A stretch of 55,087 nucleotides of DNA from an uncultured Eggerthellaceae bacterium (lineage in GTDB: Bacteria; Actinomycetota; Coriobacteriia; Coriobacteriales; Eggerthellaceae). Positions 23,013 through 31,417 of the stretch are shown in pieces. How positions within the stretch are numbered: the first letter of the stretch is position 1; each line of letters starts with the position of its first letter. The translations under genes and the position numbers were made by a program. The DNA is taken from contig CAJURX010000015.1 in the NCBI GenBank assembly GCA_910589125.1, forward strand, positions 1 to 55,087. The letters run 5' to 3'. Below the pieces are notes generated by a model that worked only from the letters and a program-made list of their open reading frames with translations, ran no database searches and had not been told where the DNA came from.

Positions 23013-23933
23013 TCACACCTCGATCGTTCCCGTGAATGATTCCTCGGCAGGTCCCGTCATGAAGACCGAGCCGGTGCCATCCCATTCGATGTGCAGGTCA
23101 CCGCCAAGGAGATGCACGGTGCCGCGCTCCTGAGCGCGGTGCGTGAGGCACGCAGCCACGAACGTCGCGCAGGCGCCCGTGCCACATGCCAGCGTCTCGC
23201 CGCATCCGCGCTCATATACTCTCATGGCGATGCCATCTGGCGTGATCTCGGCGAATTCGACGTTGGTCTTCTCTGGGAAGGCGGGATGGCTCTCGAAGGC
23301 GGCCCCGATGCCGTCCAAGAGGAGCCCGTCGAGGCTCTTGTGCGCGGGATCTCTGAAGAGCGCATCCGGGAGCTCGTCCCAAGCGTCTATGAAGCAGATG
23401 GCATGAGGATTGCCCATGGAGACGCATGTGAATGCGAAGTCGCCCCAGGGCGATGACAGCTTAGCCTCTCTCACGAACGGGATGCCGTCAGGGGTTGTCG
23501 CATTCGCTTCGCATGTGACGGGAACTTGGGCCGGCTCGAGGATGGGAGCGCCCATATCGACCGTGGCTGAATCGAGCTTGCCGTCAGCATCCACGGTGAA
23601 GGAGATCGTCCGCTCCCCTGCCATGGTGGATGCGATCAAGCTGCCCTCCGATACGTTCGCGAATCCGCGATCGACGAGGTACTTCGCGAAGCAGCGAACC
23701 CCATTGCCGCACATCTGCGCGAGCGTCCCGTCGGAGTTGATGTAGTGCATGTACGCGAGCGCGCGTCCGTCATCGGCGGGACGCACCAAGATGACGCCGT
23801 CTGCGCCGATGCCGAAGCGCCTGTCGCAGAGGTGCTGGACCTCAGCTTCCGTGAGCTCGATATCGCGTGACATGTCATCCGCGATGATGAAATCATTTCC
23901 GAGTCCGTTGAGCTTGGCGAATTCCATCCTCAT
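23013..23933 (-). CDS. dapF: Diaminopimelate epimerase
   Basis: A 306-residue enzyme that converts LL- to meso-diaminopimelate for lysine and peptidoglycan. Both catalytic cysteine motifs are present: AQMCGNGVRCFAKY near residue 78 and ETLACGTGACA near 253. ATG 23931-23933 has GGAGG upstream and overlaps the miaA stop in an ATGA, so the two are translationally coupled. dapA and dapB are also in the window, about 18 kb away on the same strand. The total length is slightly above the usual 275-290 residues. Confidence 0.95.
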   Translation of the reverse strand: MRMEFAKLNGLGNDFIIADDMSRDIELTEAEVQHLCDRRFGIGADGVILVRPADDGRALAYMHYINSDGTLAQMCGNGVRCFAKYLVDRGFANVSEGSLIASTMAGERTISFTVDADGKLDSATVDMGAPILEPAQVPVTCEANATTPDGIPFVREAKLSSPWGDFAFTCVSMGNPHAICFIDAWDELPDALFRDPAHKSLDGLLLDGIGAAFESHPAFPEKTNVEFAEITPDGIAMRVYERGCGETLACGTGACATFVAACLTHRAQERGTVHLLGGDLHIEWDGTGSVFMTGPAEESFTGTIEV

Positions 23934-24883
23934 CCTATCCTCCGATCCTCTCGTCCCTTGCTTGCAAGGAGCGCGCATGCCTCTTCTGCAACCTGAGGTG
24001 CGCCCTTGCCGGTGATGTCGATCCAGCATATCCGCCCATCGCGCCTGAACCAGGTCATCTGTCGCTTCGCATATCGGCGGCTCGCGCGCTTGATGTCCTC
24101 GAATGCCTCATCCATCGTGCATGCGCCCGATAGCGCGGCGAGGACCTCCTTGTATCCGATCGCTTGCCGTGCTGTCGAGGATGTGGCGAATCCGCGGCTT
24201 GCCAAGCGCTCGACCTCATCGACGAGGCCCGCCTCGCGCATCGAATCCACGCGTGCGTCGATCCTCTCATACAGGAGCGCGCGCTCCATCGCGAGCCCGA
24301 TCTGCACAGCGGGGATGACCTGCTCTGCCTTCGCCATGCCATGGGCCCGCTGGGCATAGCTCTCCCCTGCGTGATGCATCTCGATGGCGCGGACGACGCG
24401 CTTTGTGTTGTTGGGATGGATGGTCTCTGCGCTCTCGGGGTCCATCGCGAAGAGCGCCTTCCATACCTCATGCGCGCCCTCGCGTTGAGCGAGCTCCATG
24501 TAGCGCGTCCGGATGGGATCGTCCTCTTGATCGCCCTTCGGGAAGCGCAGGTCATCGATCACGGATTGGATGTAGAGGCCCGTGCCTCCCGCCATGACCA
24601 CGCGCGTCCCCTCCCCTTCCTTCTTCTCGATCAAGGCGCGCGCGTATCCTTGGTAGAGCGCGGCGGAATAGGGCTCGTCGGGATCCGTGAGGTCGAGCCC
24701 GAAGTGAGGGACCCTGCGCTCCTCGAGCGAAAGCTTTGCGGTGCCGATATCCATTCCCCTATACACCTGCATGGAGTCGGCGCTGAGGACGCACCCGCAG
24801 AAGCGCTCTGCGATGATCTGAGCAAGATCGGATTTGCCTGTTGCCGTGGGGCCGCAGACGATGATCAAGGGCTCCTTCTCCAT
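23930..24883 (-). CDS. miaA: tRNA dimethylallyltransferase MiaA
   Basis: A 317-residue enzyme that adds dimethylallyl to N6 of A37 in tRNAs reading UNN codons. The P-loop GPTATGKSD is near residue 11 and DSMQVYRGMDIGTAK near 36. The product is the substrate of MiaB, encoded immediately upstream with one base between the genes. This gives both consecutive steps of ms2i6A synthesis in one operon. Confidence 0.95.
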   Translation of the reverse strand: MEKEPLIIVCGPTATGKSDLAQIIAERFCGCVLSADSMQVYRGMDIGTAKLSLEERRVPHFGLDLTDPDEPYSAALYQGYARALIEKKEGEGTRVVMAGGTGLYIQSVIDDLRFPKGDQEDDPIRTRYMELAQREGAHEVWKALFAMDPESAETIHPNNTKRVVRAIEMHHAGESYAQRAHGMAKAEQVIPAVQIGLAMERALLYERIDARVDSMREAGLVDEVERLASRGFATSSTARQAIGYKEVLAALSGACTMDEAFEDIKRASRRYAKRQMTWFRRDGRICWIDITGKGAPQVAEEACALLASKGREDRRIG

Positions 24884-24884
24884 G

Positions 24885-26237
24885 TCAGGAGCGAAGGAGC
24901 TTTCCGGTGAGGTACCAGGTCTTCGCGCCTTCGATGCGAACGGGTGCTATCTCGCCTGGGACTGGGTTCGTCGACCCTTCCTCAAGGGGGATATGGACGG
25001 TCTGCCCCTTCGGGGTCTTCGCCGTCAATGCCCGGGCATCCTTCTTGGATGTGCCCTCTATGAGCACATCCACCGTGCTCCCCACATCTGCGAGGTTCGC
25101 TTCGAGCGCGCGGGTCTCGACGACGGCGAGGAGGCGATCGAACCTCTCTTGGGCCACCTCACGAGGGATCTCATCTTCGAATGAGGCGGCAGGCGTGCCA
25201 GCGCGCTTCGAGTAGATGAAGGTGAACACCTGGTGGTATCCCACCTCGTCTATGAGGTCCAGCGTCTGCTGGAAGTCCTCTTCCGTCTCACCGGGAAAGC
25301 CCACGATGACATCCGTGGAGAGGGCGATGCCTGGACATGCGCGCCTCAAGGATGCGATGAGCTCCCGATAATGCTCGCGCGTATAGCGTCGGTTCATCAT
25401 CTCGAGGATGCGATCGGACCCAGATTGCACGGGTAGGTGCAGCGCTGGCATGAGCGAGCGCAGGCTTCCGAAGCGCGCGATGACCTCTGGGCTCAAGTCC
25501 TTGGGATGGCTCGTGGCGAAGCGCAGCCGATCGACCCCGGTGGCATCGATGGCATCGAGCATGTCCGCGAACCGTGGAGAGCCATACAGGTCTCGTCCAT
25601 AGGAGTTGACGTTCTGGCCGAGCAGGGTGATCTCGCGCACCCCTTCGCGGACGTATCGACGTGCTTCGTCGGCAACGTCCTCCAAGGCGCGCGAGCGCTC
25701 CCGGCCGCGCACATGAGGGACGATGCAGTACGTGCAGAAGTTGTCGCATCCCACCGTTATGGGGAGCCACGCAGCCCAGCTGCTCTTCCTGTGCGTTGGC
25801 AGGTCGGTGGAGAAGAGAGAGCTCTTCTCTTGGATGTCGGATGCGCTCGCGCCCTCCATGGCCTCGTGCAAGAGATGCGGTAGCGCATGGATGGTGTTGG
25901 TGCCGAACACGACCTGCACATGCGGCATCTGAGCCGTGAGGGCGTCCCCATCCCTCTGTCCGATGCATCCGCCTATGGCGATGATCCGCTTCCTCAGCGG
26001 GGAGGCCGCCCTCAAGGGCTGGTCCTTCAGCGACATGACATGTCCGAACAAGCGCGTATCAGCGGATTCTCGGACACAGCATGTCATGAAGATGACGATA
26101 TCGGCCTCATCGGGGCTATCGACCTCTGCGCATCCCAGGGATTCGAGCATGCCGACGATGCGCTCAGAGTCATGCTTGTTCATCTGGCAGCCGAACGTCT
26201 GCGTGCAGAACGTCAGTCCGTCAAGATCGTAGCGCAT
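24885..26237 (-). CDS. miaB: tRNA-2-methylthio-N6-dimethylallyladenosine synthase MiaB
   Basis: A 450-residue radical-SAM methylthiotransferase. The N-terminal UPF0004 domain has TFGCQMNKHDS (first auxiliary-cluster Cys), with later cysteines at TCCVRE and GGCIGQ. The radical SAM CxxxCxxC is CDNFCTYC near residue 160. A C-terminal TRAM domain (about 385-447) ends with VRIEGAKTWYLTGKLL. QMNKHDSE is typical of MiaB rather than RimO or MtaB, and miaA follows directly. ATG 26237 has no strong ribosome site. Confidence 0.94.
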   Translation of the reverse strand: MRYDLDGLTFCTQTFGCQMNKHDSERIVGMLESLGCAEVDSPDEADIVIFMTCCVRESADTRLFGHVMSLKDQPLRAASPLRKRIIAIGGCIGQRDGDALTAQMPHVQVVFGTNTIHALPHLLHEAMEGASASDIQEKSSLFSTDLPTHRKSSWAAWLPITVGCDNFCTYCIVPHVRGRERSRALEDVADEARRYVREGVREITLLGQNVNSYGRDLYGSPRFADMLDAIDATGVDRLRFATSHPKDLSPEVIARFGSLRSLMPALHLPVQSGSDRILEMMNRRYTREHYRELIASLRRACPGIALSTDVIVGFPGETEEDFQQTLDLIDEVGYHQVFTFIYSKRAGTPAASFEDEIPREVAQERFDRLLAVVETRALEANLADVGSTVDVLIEGTSKKDARALTAKTPKGQTVHIPLEEGSTNPVPGEIAPVRIEGAKTWYLTGKLLRS

Positions 26238-26261
26238 GGAGGTGAGGGCTGCCTTCTGCTC

Positions 26262-26579
26262 TCAGGAGATGGCTTGAGCGGCAGGAGCGGATGCTCCGCG
26301 CGGCTCGACGGCGAATCGGATGGCAGTGCGGTATTCGCCATCTATCACGATGTCGGCGAACGATGGGATGCAGACGATCTCTATGCCGACCGGTGAGAGG
26401 AAGCCTCGGGAGATGGCGATCGCCTTCACCGCCTGATTGACCGCTCCAGCACCAACAGCCTGTATCTCGACAGTGGCACCATCCTTTATCATGCCGGCTA
26501 TCGCACCAGCAACCGACGCAGGGGAGGATTTCGAGGATACCTTCAAGCATCCTATCTCTGATTTGACGTCATCTGCCAC
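26262..26579 (-). CDS. spoVS: SpoVS family protein
   Basis: About 100 residues covering the full SpoVS domain: LKVSSKSSPASVAGAIAGM, then EIQAVGAGAVNQAVKAIAI, then ICIPSFADI-like and RTAIRFAVEPRG. SpoVS is an Alba-like, putative nucleic-acid-binding protein required for late sporulation in Bacillus, but also common in non-sporulating actinobacteria, where its role is unknown. The start is uncertain: GTG 26579 has GGGAAAG at fair spacing, while GTG 26588 and TTG 26546 are alternatives. An open frame continues up to ATG 26699 with a fair ribosome site, but its third positions are unusually AT-rich, so I take it as leader. Neighbours rny and miaB suggest a role in RNA metabolism. Confidence 0.82.
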   Translation of the reverse strand: MADDVKSEIGCLKVSSKSSPASVAGAIAGMIKDGATVEIQAVGAGAVNQAVKAIAISRGFLSPVGIEIVCIPSFADIVIDGEYRTAIRFAVEPRGASAPAAQAIS

Positions 26580-26721
26580 TTCGATCACTTTCCCGTTTAT
26601 ACCGTATTTGATCCATTGTTTCTGTAATGCGACCTTGCCAAACTCTAACAGAACACAGCGCATCATTCGCCTGTGCTCGCCGAAATCGGCAAAACTCATG
26701 AAAATCCTATAAGCAGCGTGC
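26580..26721 (-). promoter_or_regulatory. Probable leader/promoter region of spoVS
   Basis: About 140 bases between the GHKL ATPase gene and spoVS, with weak codon bias and several AT-rich hexamers. A TATAAA lies at about 26598-26603 on the minus strand, with TTACAG as a poorly spaced (20 bases) -35. The region may instead encode an N-terminal extension of SpoVS from ATG 26699; I consider this less likely. Confidence 0.35.
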
Positions 26722-27846
26722 TCAACTATCGGATCCAGCGTCCTCTGCGAGGGGAATCGTCACGACGAGCTTGCCTGAGCTCAGATGCACCTCAGGGGTC
26801 ACATCCTCTGCCAGGTAATATGCGCTAGCAAGCTCAGCATAGGCATTCATGACCGAGGAGAGGAATCTCTCGCGGTCCTCTGCGGTGATGTGGGGACGTG
26901 GCCCTGTTCGCCCATGGGACCGTGCTCCCCTGCTCGCGTTAGGTGCCTGCTTGCCCTTGAACGAGCGCTTGAGCATCAGGGATGAGAGGTCATCCACGCG
27001 CTCTGACTGGCCGTCGATGATCCTGCGCGCCGTGCGCAGGGAGATATCGAGGCCCAGCGCTCCTGCACGGCGGACGAGGTCATCAGGTCCATTGGCGAGC
27101 CCGAGCGCTTTGGTGAGGGGGAGCTCGGAATCGTCCCCGAAGGCTCTGATGTAGGCAGGAACGGTGGCGATGCCATATCCGTAGAGGGTGGCCGCGATCT
27201 GCGCGGGCGTGCCCACGTAGACGGTGATGTCCTTGCGGTGCTCGAGGGCGAATTCGCAGGATGTGCGCAGGATGTTCTTGGGTCCGCGCATGGCCATGAC
27301 CCCAGATGATTCCTCGAAGGTGGGAAAGGTGCTCTGGTCTGCCTTCTCGGCAAGCTCCTCCCCTGCCATGATGCGCATCGAGCATCCGTACCCTTGCCTT
27401 GACGCCACGACCTCGGCTGCGTGCGTGTTCTCCTTGATGGAATAGAGCGCCATGCCGCGCCCGTGCATCCCCCATTTGTCCATGTGAGCCGTTTCCAGCT
27501 TGGAGGTGACGCGTGGCTCGAAGATGGTGCGCCACATGTCCTCAGGGACGCCATCCCCATCATCGATCATGACGAGGGAGCGCTGCCCGTCCTCCTTGGT
27601 CGTGGCGAGGAAGACGTTCGTAGCTGCCGCATCGCGGCTGTTGCGTAGAAGCTCGATGACGATATCCTCGGTGCATTTGATGTCCTGGGCAGCTTGCCGC
27701 TTCTCAGCTTCGGTGCTGCGCAGCTTCACATAGCCTTGCCCGAGGTCCTGCTCAACCTTGAAGGGGTCTGACGCGCAGACCCCTTCGATGAATTCGCTGA
27801 GCGGATCGGCTCCGCTTGATCTTGCAAGCCTACTTGGCGTAGTCAA
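26722..27846 (-). CDS. GHKL-type ATPase domain protein of unknown function
   Basis: A 374-residue protein with a histidine-kinase/Hsp90/MutL-like (GHKL) ATP-binding fold. The N box is ELLRNSRDAA near residue 65, the G1 box DDGDGVP near 95 and the G2-like box KWGMHGRGMALYS near 122. No histidine phospho-acceptor, TM helix, MutL or Hsp90 middle domain is recognisable. Residues about 295-325 are basic, and about 325-374 form a small mixed domain. The TTG start at 27846 overlaps the rny stop by 17 bases and has a weak ribosome site. Position between rny and spoVS suggests an RNA-related or DNA-related role, but nothing in the sequence fixes it. Confidence 0.72.
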   Translation of the reverse strand: MTTPSRLARSSGADPLSEFIEGVCASDPFKVEQDLGQGYVKLRSTEAEKRQAAQDIKCTEDIVIELLRNSRDAAATNVFLATTKEDGQRSLVMIDDGDGVPEDMWRTIFEPRVTSKLETAHMDKWGMHGRGMALYSIKENTHAAEVVASRQGYGCSMRIMAGEELAEKADQSTFPTFEESSGVMAMRGPKNILRTSCEFALEHRKDITVYVGTPAQIAATLYGYGIATVPAYIRAFGDDSELPLTKALGLANGPDDLVRRAGALGLDISLRTARRIIDGQSERVDDLSSLMLKRSFKGKQAPNASRGARSHGRTGPRPHITAEDRERFLSSVMNAYAELASAYYLAEDVTPEVHLSSGKLVVTIPLAEDAGSDS

Positions 27847-29392
27847 CGGCTCTGCTCTCGCGGATGACGACGACCTTCACCTGGCCCGGATACTGCATCT
27901 CGCGCTCGATCTGAGAGGCGATCTCATGGGCGAGCACGATGGACTCCGCCTCGTTCACGACATCGGGTGCCACCATGACGCGTACCTCGCGACCAGCCTG
28001 GATGGCGAACGTGCGCTCGACGCCTGCATGTCCATTCGCGATCTCCTCGAGCTTCTCGAGACGCTTGATGTAGGCATCCAGCGTCTCCTTGCGTGCACCG
28101 GGGCGTGCTGCGGAGACGGCGTCAGCTGCTTGCACGAGCACATCCAGCACGGAGTTGGGCTCGACATCCTCATGATGCGCCTCGATGGCATGGACGATCT
28201 CAGGCTTCTCTCCGAAGCGCTTGGCAAGATCGGCTCCGAGCACGGCATGCGATCCATCCACCTCATGGTCGACCGCTTTGCCAAGGTCGTGCAGGAGGCC
28301 GGCGCGCTTGGCGGGAACGGGGTCCAACCCGAGCTCGGAGGCCATGACGCCGGTGAGGTACGCCACCTCGAGCGAGTGGTTGAGCACGTTCTGCCCATAG
28401 GAGGTGCGATACATCAGCCGGCCGAGCGTGTGGATGATCTCAGGATGCAGGTCGTGGATCCCCGTGTCGAAGGCGGCTTGCTCCCCTGCCTTCTGCACGC
28501 GCTCGCCCACGAGCTTCACGGCCTTGTCGTACATCTCCTCGATGCGAGCGGGATGTATGCGGCCGTCAGCGATCAGGTTCTCCATGGTGATGCGGCCGAT
28601 CTCACGCCTGACCGGGTCGAAGCAGGAGATGGTCACGCACTCCGGCGTGTCGTCGATGATGAGGTTGGTGCCGGTCAGCTGCTCGAAGGAGCGGATGTTG
28701 CGTCCCTCGCGCCCGATGATGCGGCCCTTGAGGTCATCATTGGGGATATGGATGGTGGACACGGTGCTCTCTGCGGAGTGGTCTGCTGCCACGCGCTGGA
28801 TGGCGAGGCTCAAGATCTCTCGCGCCTTCCTATCCGCCTCGGCCTTGGTGCGCTCCTCGACGTCTCTGATGACGGCAGCCTGGTCATGGATGACCTCATC
28901 GTGGATGGTCTGGAGCAGCTCCTCCTTGGCCTGCTGCGGGGTCATGCCGGCGACCTTCTCCAGGCGGCGTCCCACCTCTTCCTCGGACTTGGCGAGGTCG
29001 TTGGCGCGCTTGTCCAGCTGTCCTTGGAGCGATGAGAGCTGATGCTCGCGCTTGTCCAGGGTCTCCACGCGATTGTCGACCGACTGCTCGCGCTGTGAGA
29101 GGCGGTTCTCTGCGTTGCGCACCTCTTGCAGTCGATCCTTGCTCTCGTCCTCGATCTGCTGCTTGTACTTGATGGCGAGGTCCTTCGCATCCACCTCCGC
29201 CTGCTTCCTCATGGTGTCCACCTGGGATTCAGCATCCTTGATGAGCCTGGATGCCTCTTCTTGGGCGTTCTTCTTGAGGGATGCTGCTTGCGCTTCGGCG
29301 TTCTTCGCCTTCGTCCCGCTCACCGCCTTGGCGATGAGGAAGCCGACTGCGATCCCGACGACCGCGACGATCAGAGCTATGGCTATTTCCAT
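27830..29392 (-). CDS. rny: Ribonuclease Y
   Basis: A 520-residue membrane-anchored endoribonuclease that starts mRNA decay. It has an N-terminal TM helix (about 3-23), a long charged coiled coil (about 30-195), a KH domain (about 210-275, with GREGRNIRSFEQLTG) and an HD domain with LLHDLGKAVDHE near 365. The architecture and length match the Bacillus enzyme. ATG 29392 has GGAAGCGAG upstream. A structured leader RNA with a terminator lies 48 to 155 bases upstream. Confidence 0.95.
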   Translation of the reverse strand: MEIAIALIVAVVGIAVGFLIAKAVSGTKAKNAEAQAASLKKNAQEEASRLIKDAESQVDTMRKQAEVDAKDLAIKYKQQIEDESKDRLQEVRNAENRLSQREQSVDNRVETLDKREHQLSSLQGQLDKRANDLAKSEEEVGRRLEKVAGMTPQQAKEELLQTIHDEVIHDQAAVIRDVEERTKAEADRKAREILSLAIQRVAADHSAESTVSTIHIPNDDLKGRIIGREGRNIRSFEQLTGTNLIIDDTPECVTISCFDPVRREIGRITMENLIADGRIHPARIEEMYDKAVKLVGERVQKAGEQAAFDTGIHDLHPEIIHTLGRLMYRTSYGQNVLNHSLEVAYLTGVMASELGLDPVPAKRAGLLHDLGKAVDHEVDGSHAVLGADLAKRFGEKPEIVHAIEAHHEDVEPNSVLDVLVQAADAVSAARPGARKETLDAYIKRLEKLEEIANGHAGVERTFAIQAGREVRVMVAPDVVNEAESIVLAHEIASQIEREMQYPGQVKVVVIRESRAVDYAK

Positions 29393-29439
29393 GTCGTACT
29401 CGCTTCCATGCTGAGCTTTCAGGGTATATGCCTATTCCA

Positions 29440-29550
29440 ATAAAAAAGTTGGCATGCAGCCAACTTGAGCTATCGCACTTGCGTACCTGCAGATATTCGC
29501 TTGTTATATCCGACACATGCCCCGAGGGGCATCGATAACTCAATTGCTTG
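29440..29550 (-). ncRNA. Candidate structured leader or small RNA upstream of rny
   Basis: A perfect -10 TATAAT (plus-strand ATTATA at 29552-29557) precedes about 105 bases of folded sequence, read on the minus strand. The outer stem TTGAGTTATCG pairs with CGATAGCTCAA (11 pairs, one G-U). Inside are hairpin ATGCCC-CTCG-GGGCAT, hairpin GATAT-loop-ATATC with loop AACAAGCGA, and CGCAAGTGCG. An intrinsic terminator follows directly, overlapping the outer stem by two bases. It does not match any riboswitch or common sRNA consensus I know. It could be an attenuator for rny or an independent small RNA. Confidence 0.5.
29441..29466 (-). terminator. Strong intrinsic terminator upstream of rny
   Basis: On the minus strand AAGTTGGC (29466-29459) and GCCAACTT (29453-29446) form an 8-bp stem with loop TGCAT, followed by a run of T (plus-strand A at 29442-29447). 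It ends either the recA-recX transcript or the short RNA at 29440-29550; it lies upstream of rny, so rny needs read-through or its own promoter. Confidence 0.88.
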
Positions 29551-29551
29551 G

Positions 29552-29557
29552 ATTATA
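29552..29557 (-). promoter_or_regulatory. -10 promoter element upstream of the structured RNA
   Basis: A perfect TATAAT on the minus strand, about 55 bases after the recX stop. The -35 region (TGTACG about 17 bases upstream) is a poor match, so the promoter call leans on the -10 only. Confidence 0.5.
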
Positions 29558-29611
29558 GCAAAGGGGGTGCCCCTCGTACATCTGTCCCATGGAGACGGCG
29601 TGCGCTCATCG

Positions 29612-30169
29612 CTAAGAGGCAGGCGCTTCGCGCTCATGCTCAGAGAGATGCCGAAGGTAGCGGTGCGTGGCTGCCTCGGCTTCGCTCTCGGTGTATCCCT
29701 TCGAGAGGAGCCGTCTCATGCATGCGCGCGGGATGTCCTTGGCCTTGACGGGGCGCTGCATGAGCGCATCGAACGCGCGGTCCTCCATGGCGGCACCATC
29801 AGAGGCGAGGCATTCCTGGTATGCATCCACATCGTGGATGTCCACATCGAGCTCTCGGAGCTCGTCTGCGACCGGCCTCATCCCCCGTCCCCGTGCGAGG
29901 GCCGAGCGCGTCACGTGGTCGGCATAGCGCGCATCATCGATCACGCGCATCTGCATGGCACGCGTGATCGCGGCTTCTACATCGTGCTCCTCGAATCCGG
30001 AGCGAAGGAGCAGGCGCCTCATCTGCGCTGAGGATCGCTCCTTGGCTTGTGCGCACTTCAGTATCTTGGCGAAGGCGCGCTCTGCCTGGTCATCGAAGGG
30101 ATGCTGGGGCGTGGGGGCGGATGCAGCATCAGAGCTGCCTTCGACAGACCAAGGGAAAAGCATGGGCAT
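29612..30169 (-). CDS. recX: Regulatory protein RecX
   Basis: A 185-residue all-helical protein with the RecX repeat pattern, e.g. RSSAQMRRLLLRSGF, VIDDARYADHVTRSAL and RACMRRLLSKGY. RecX binds RecA filaments and limits recombinase activity. It follows recA by six bases, the usual arrangement, and should share the SOS-controlled recA promoter. The first 25 residues are poorly conserved-looking and the ribosome site is weak; Met3 is an alternative start. Confidence 0.9.
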   Translation of the reverse strand: MPMLFPWSVEGSSDAASAPTPQHPFDDQAERAFAKILKCAQAKERSSAQMRRLLLRSGFEEHDVEAAITRAMQMRVIDDARYADHVTRSALARGRGMRPVADELRELDVDIHDVDAYQECLASDGAAMEDRAFDALMQRPVKAKDIPRACMRRLLSKGYTESEAEAATHRYLRHLSEHEREAPAS

Positions 30170-30175
30170 GGCCCG

Positions 30176-31207
30176 CTAGGCCTCCTGAGAGGGTGCGGGG
30201 GCAGGGGTGGTGCCTGAGGGGACGTCGAAATGAGCGCGCACCTTGGCTTCGATCTCATCCCGGATATCGGGGTTCTCCTTCAAGGTGACCTTCGCCGCCT
30301 CGCGACCCTGTCCGAGCTTCTCATCCCCATAGGTGTACCAGGCACCGCTCTTCTTGGCGACGCCGCAGTCGACCGCCATGTCGATGATGCATCCCTCCTT
30401 GGATATGCCCTCCCCGAACATGAGGTCGAACTCTGCCTGGCGGAAGGGTGGCGCGACCTTGTTCTTCACGATCTTCGCGCGCACGCGGTTGCCGACCGCT
30501 TCCCCGTTCTGCTTGATGGATTCGATGCGGCGGATGTCGATGCGGACGCTGGAGAAGAACTTGAGCGCGCGACCGCCCGTGGTGGTCTCAGGATTGCCGA
30601 ACATGACGCCGATCTTCTCGCGCAGCTGGTTGATGAAGATGCAGGTGGTGTTCGACCGCGAGAGGGATCCAGTGAGCTTGCGGAGCGCTTGCGACATCAG
30701 GCGCGCTTGGAGGCCGACGGAGGCGTCTCCCATCTCGCCCTCTATCTCAGCGCGGGGCACGAGCGCGGCGACGGAGTCCACGACGACGCAGTCGACGGCG
30801 CCTGAGCGCACGAGCATGTCGCAGATCTCAAGGGCCTGCTCTCCAGTATCGGGCTGCGATATGAGCACCTCGTCGATATCCACGCCGAGCTTGGCGGCAT
30901 AGACGGGATCGAGCGCGTGCTCAGCATCGATGAAGGCGACGACGCCATCTTGCGCCTGGCACTCCGCGAGGACCTGGAGAGCCAGCGTGGTCTTGCCGCT
31001 GGATTCAGGGCCGTACACTTCGATGATGCGGCCCTTGGGGACGCCGCCGATGCCGAGCGCGACATCCAAGGGCAGCGCGCCGGTGGGGATGGCTCCCACG
31101 TTGAGGGCAGCTCCTCCCTCTCCGAGCTTCATGATGGAGCCCTTGCCGAACTTCTTCTGGATCTGGTCAGTGGTGGATTTGAGCAGCTCGTTCCTGGTGG
31201 CGTTCAT
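30176..31207 (-). CDS. recA: Recombinase RecA
   Basis: A 343-residue recombinase. The Walker A motif GPESSGKT is at residues 66-73. The Walker B segment CVVVDSVAALVP lies near 140 and the L2 loop region with GNPETTTGGRALKF near 200-215. The C-terminus is short and ends in a Pro/Ala-rich acidic-poor tail. AGGAG lies 5 bases before ATG 31207. It is controlled by the LexA box in its promoter spacer. Confidence 0.97.
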   Translation of the reverse strand: MNATRNELLKSTTDQIQKKFGKGSIMKLGEGGAALNVGAIPTGALPLDVALGIGGVPKGRIIEVYGPESSGKTTLALQVLAECQAQDGVVAFIDAEHALDPVYAAKLGVDIDEVLISQPDTGEQALEICDMLVRSGAVDCVVVDSVAALVPRAEIEGEMGDASVGLQARLMSQALRKLTGSLSRSNTTCIFINQLREKIGVMFGNPETTTGGRALKFFSSVRIDIRRIESIKQNGEAVGNRVRAKIVKNKVAPPFRQAEFDLMFGEGISKEGCIIDMAVDCGVAKKSGAWYTYGDEKLGQGREAAKVTLKENPDIRDEIEAKVRAHFDVPSGTTPAPAPSQEA

Positions 31208-31250
31208 CGATGCTCCTTGTCTGCATCATGCTGGATTGACCGATGGATAC

Positions 31251-31278
31251 ATTATACGAACATATGTTTGTTGGTCAA
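31251..31278 (-). promoter_or_regulatory. recA promoter with LexA box in the spacer
   Basis: Read on the minus strand: -35 TTGACC (31278-31273), a 16-base spacer and -10 TATAAT (31256-31251). The spacer contains CAAACATATGTTCG (31270-31257), a near-perfect SOS box. LexA binding here would directly block RNA polymerase. The arrangement is unambiguous and supports the box assignments near lexA and dapA. Confidence 0.88.
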
Positions 31279-31417
31279 GGTCTCAGCTTGCCGTTCATTC
31301 CTCTGGATCCGATGATGATGCCCTCATCTGACATCTTGCACGCATGCGAGCGCCATGGGATCATCATCGATCGATCTCGAACCTGCAGGAGAGCTTCGCA
31401 GATCCGCTCTCTCTCCA
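31279..31417. other. Short gap between pgsA-cinA and the recA promoter
   Basis: These 139 bases contain no gene or terminator that I can support. Confidence 0.5.
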
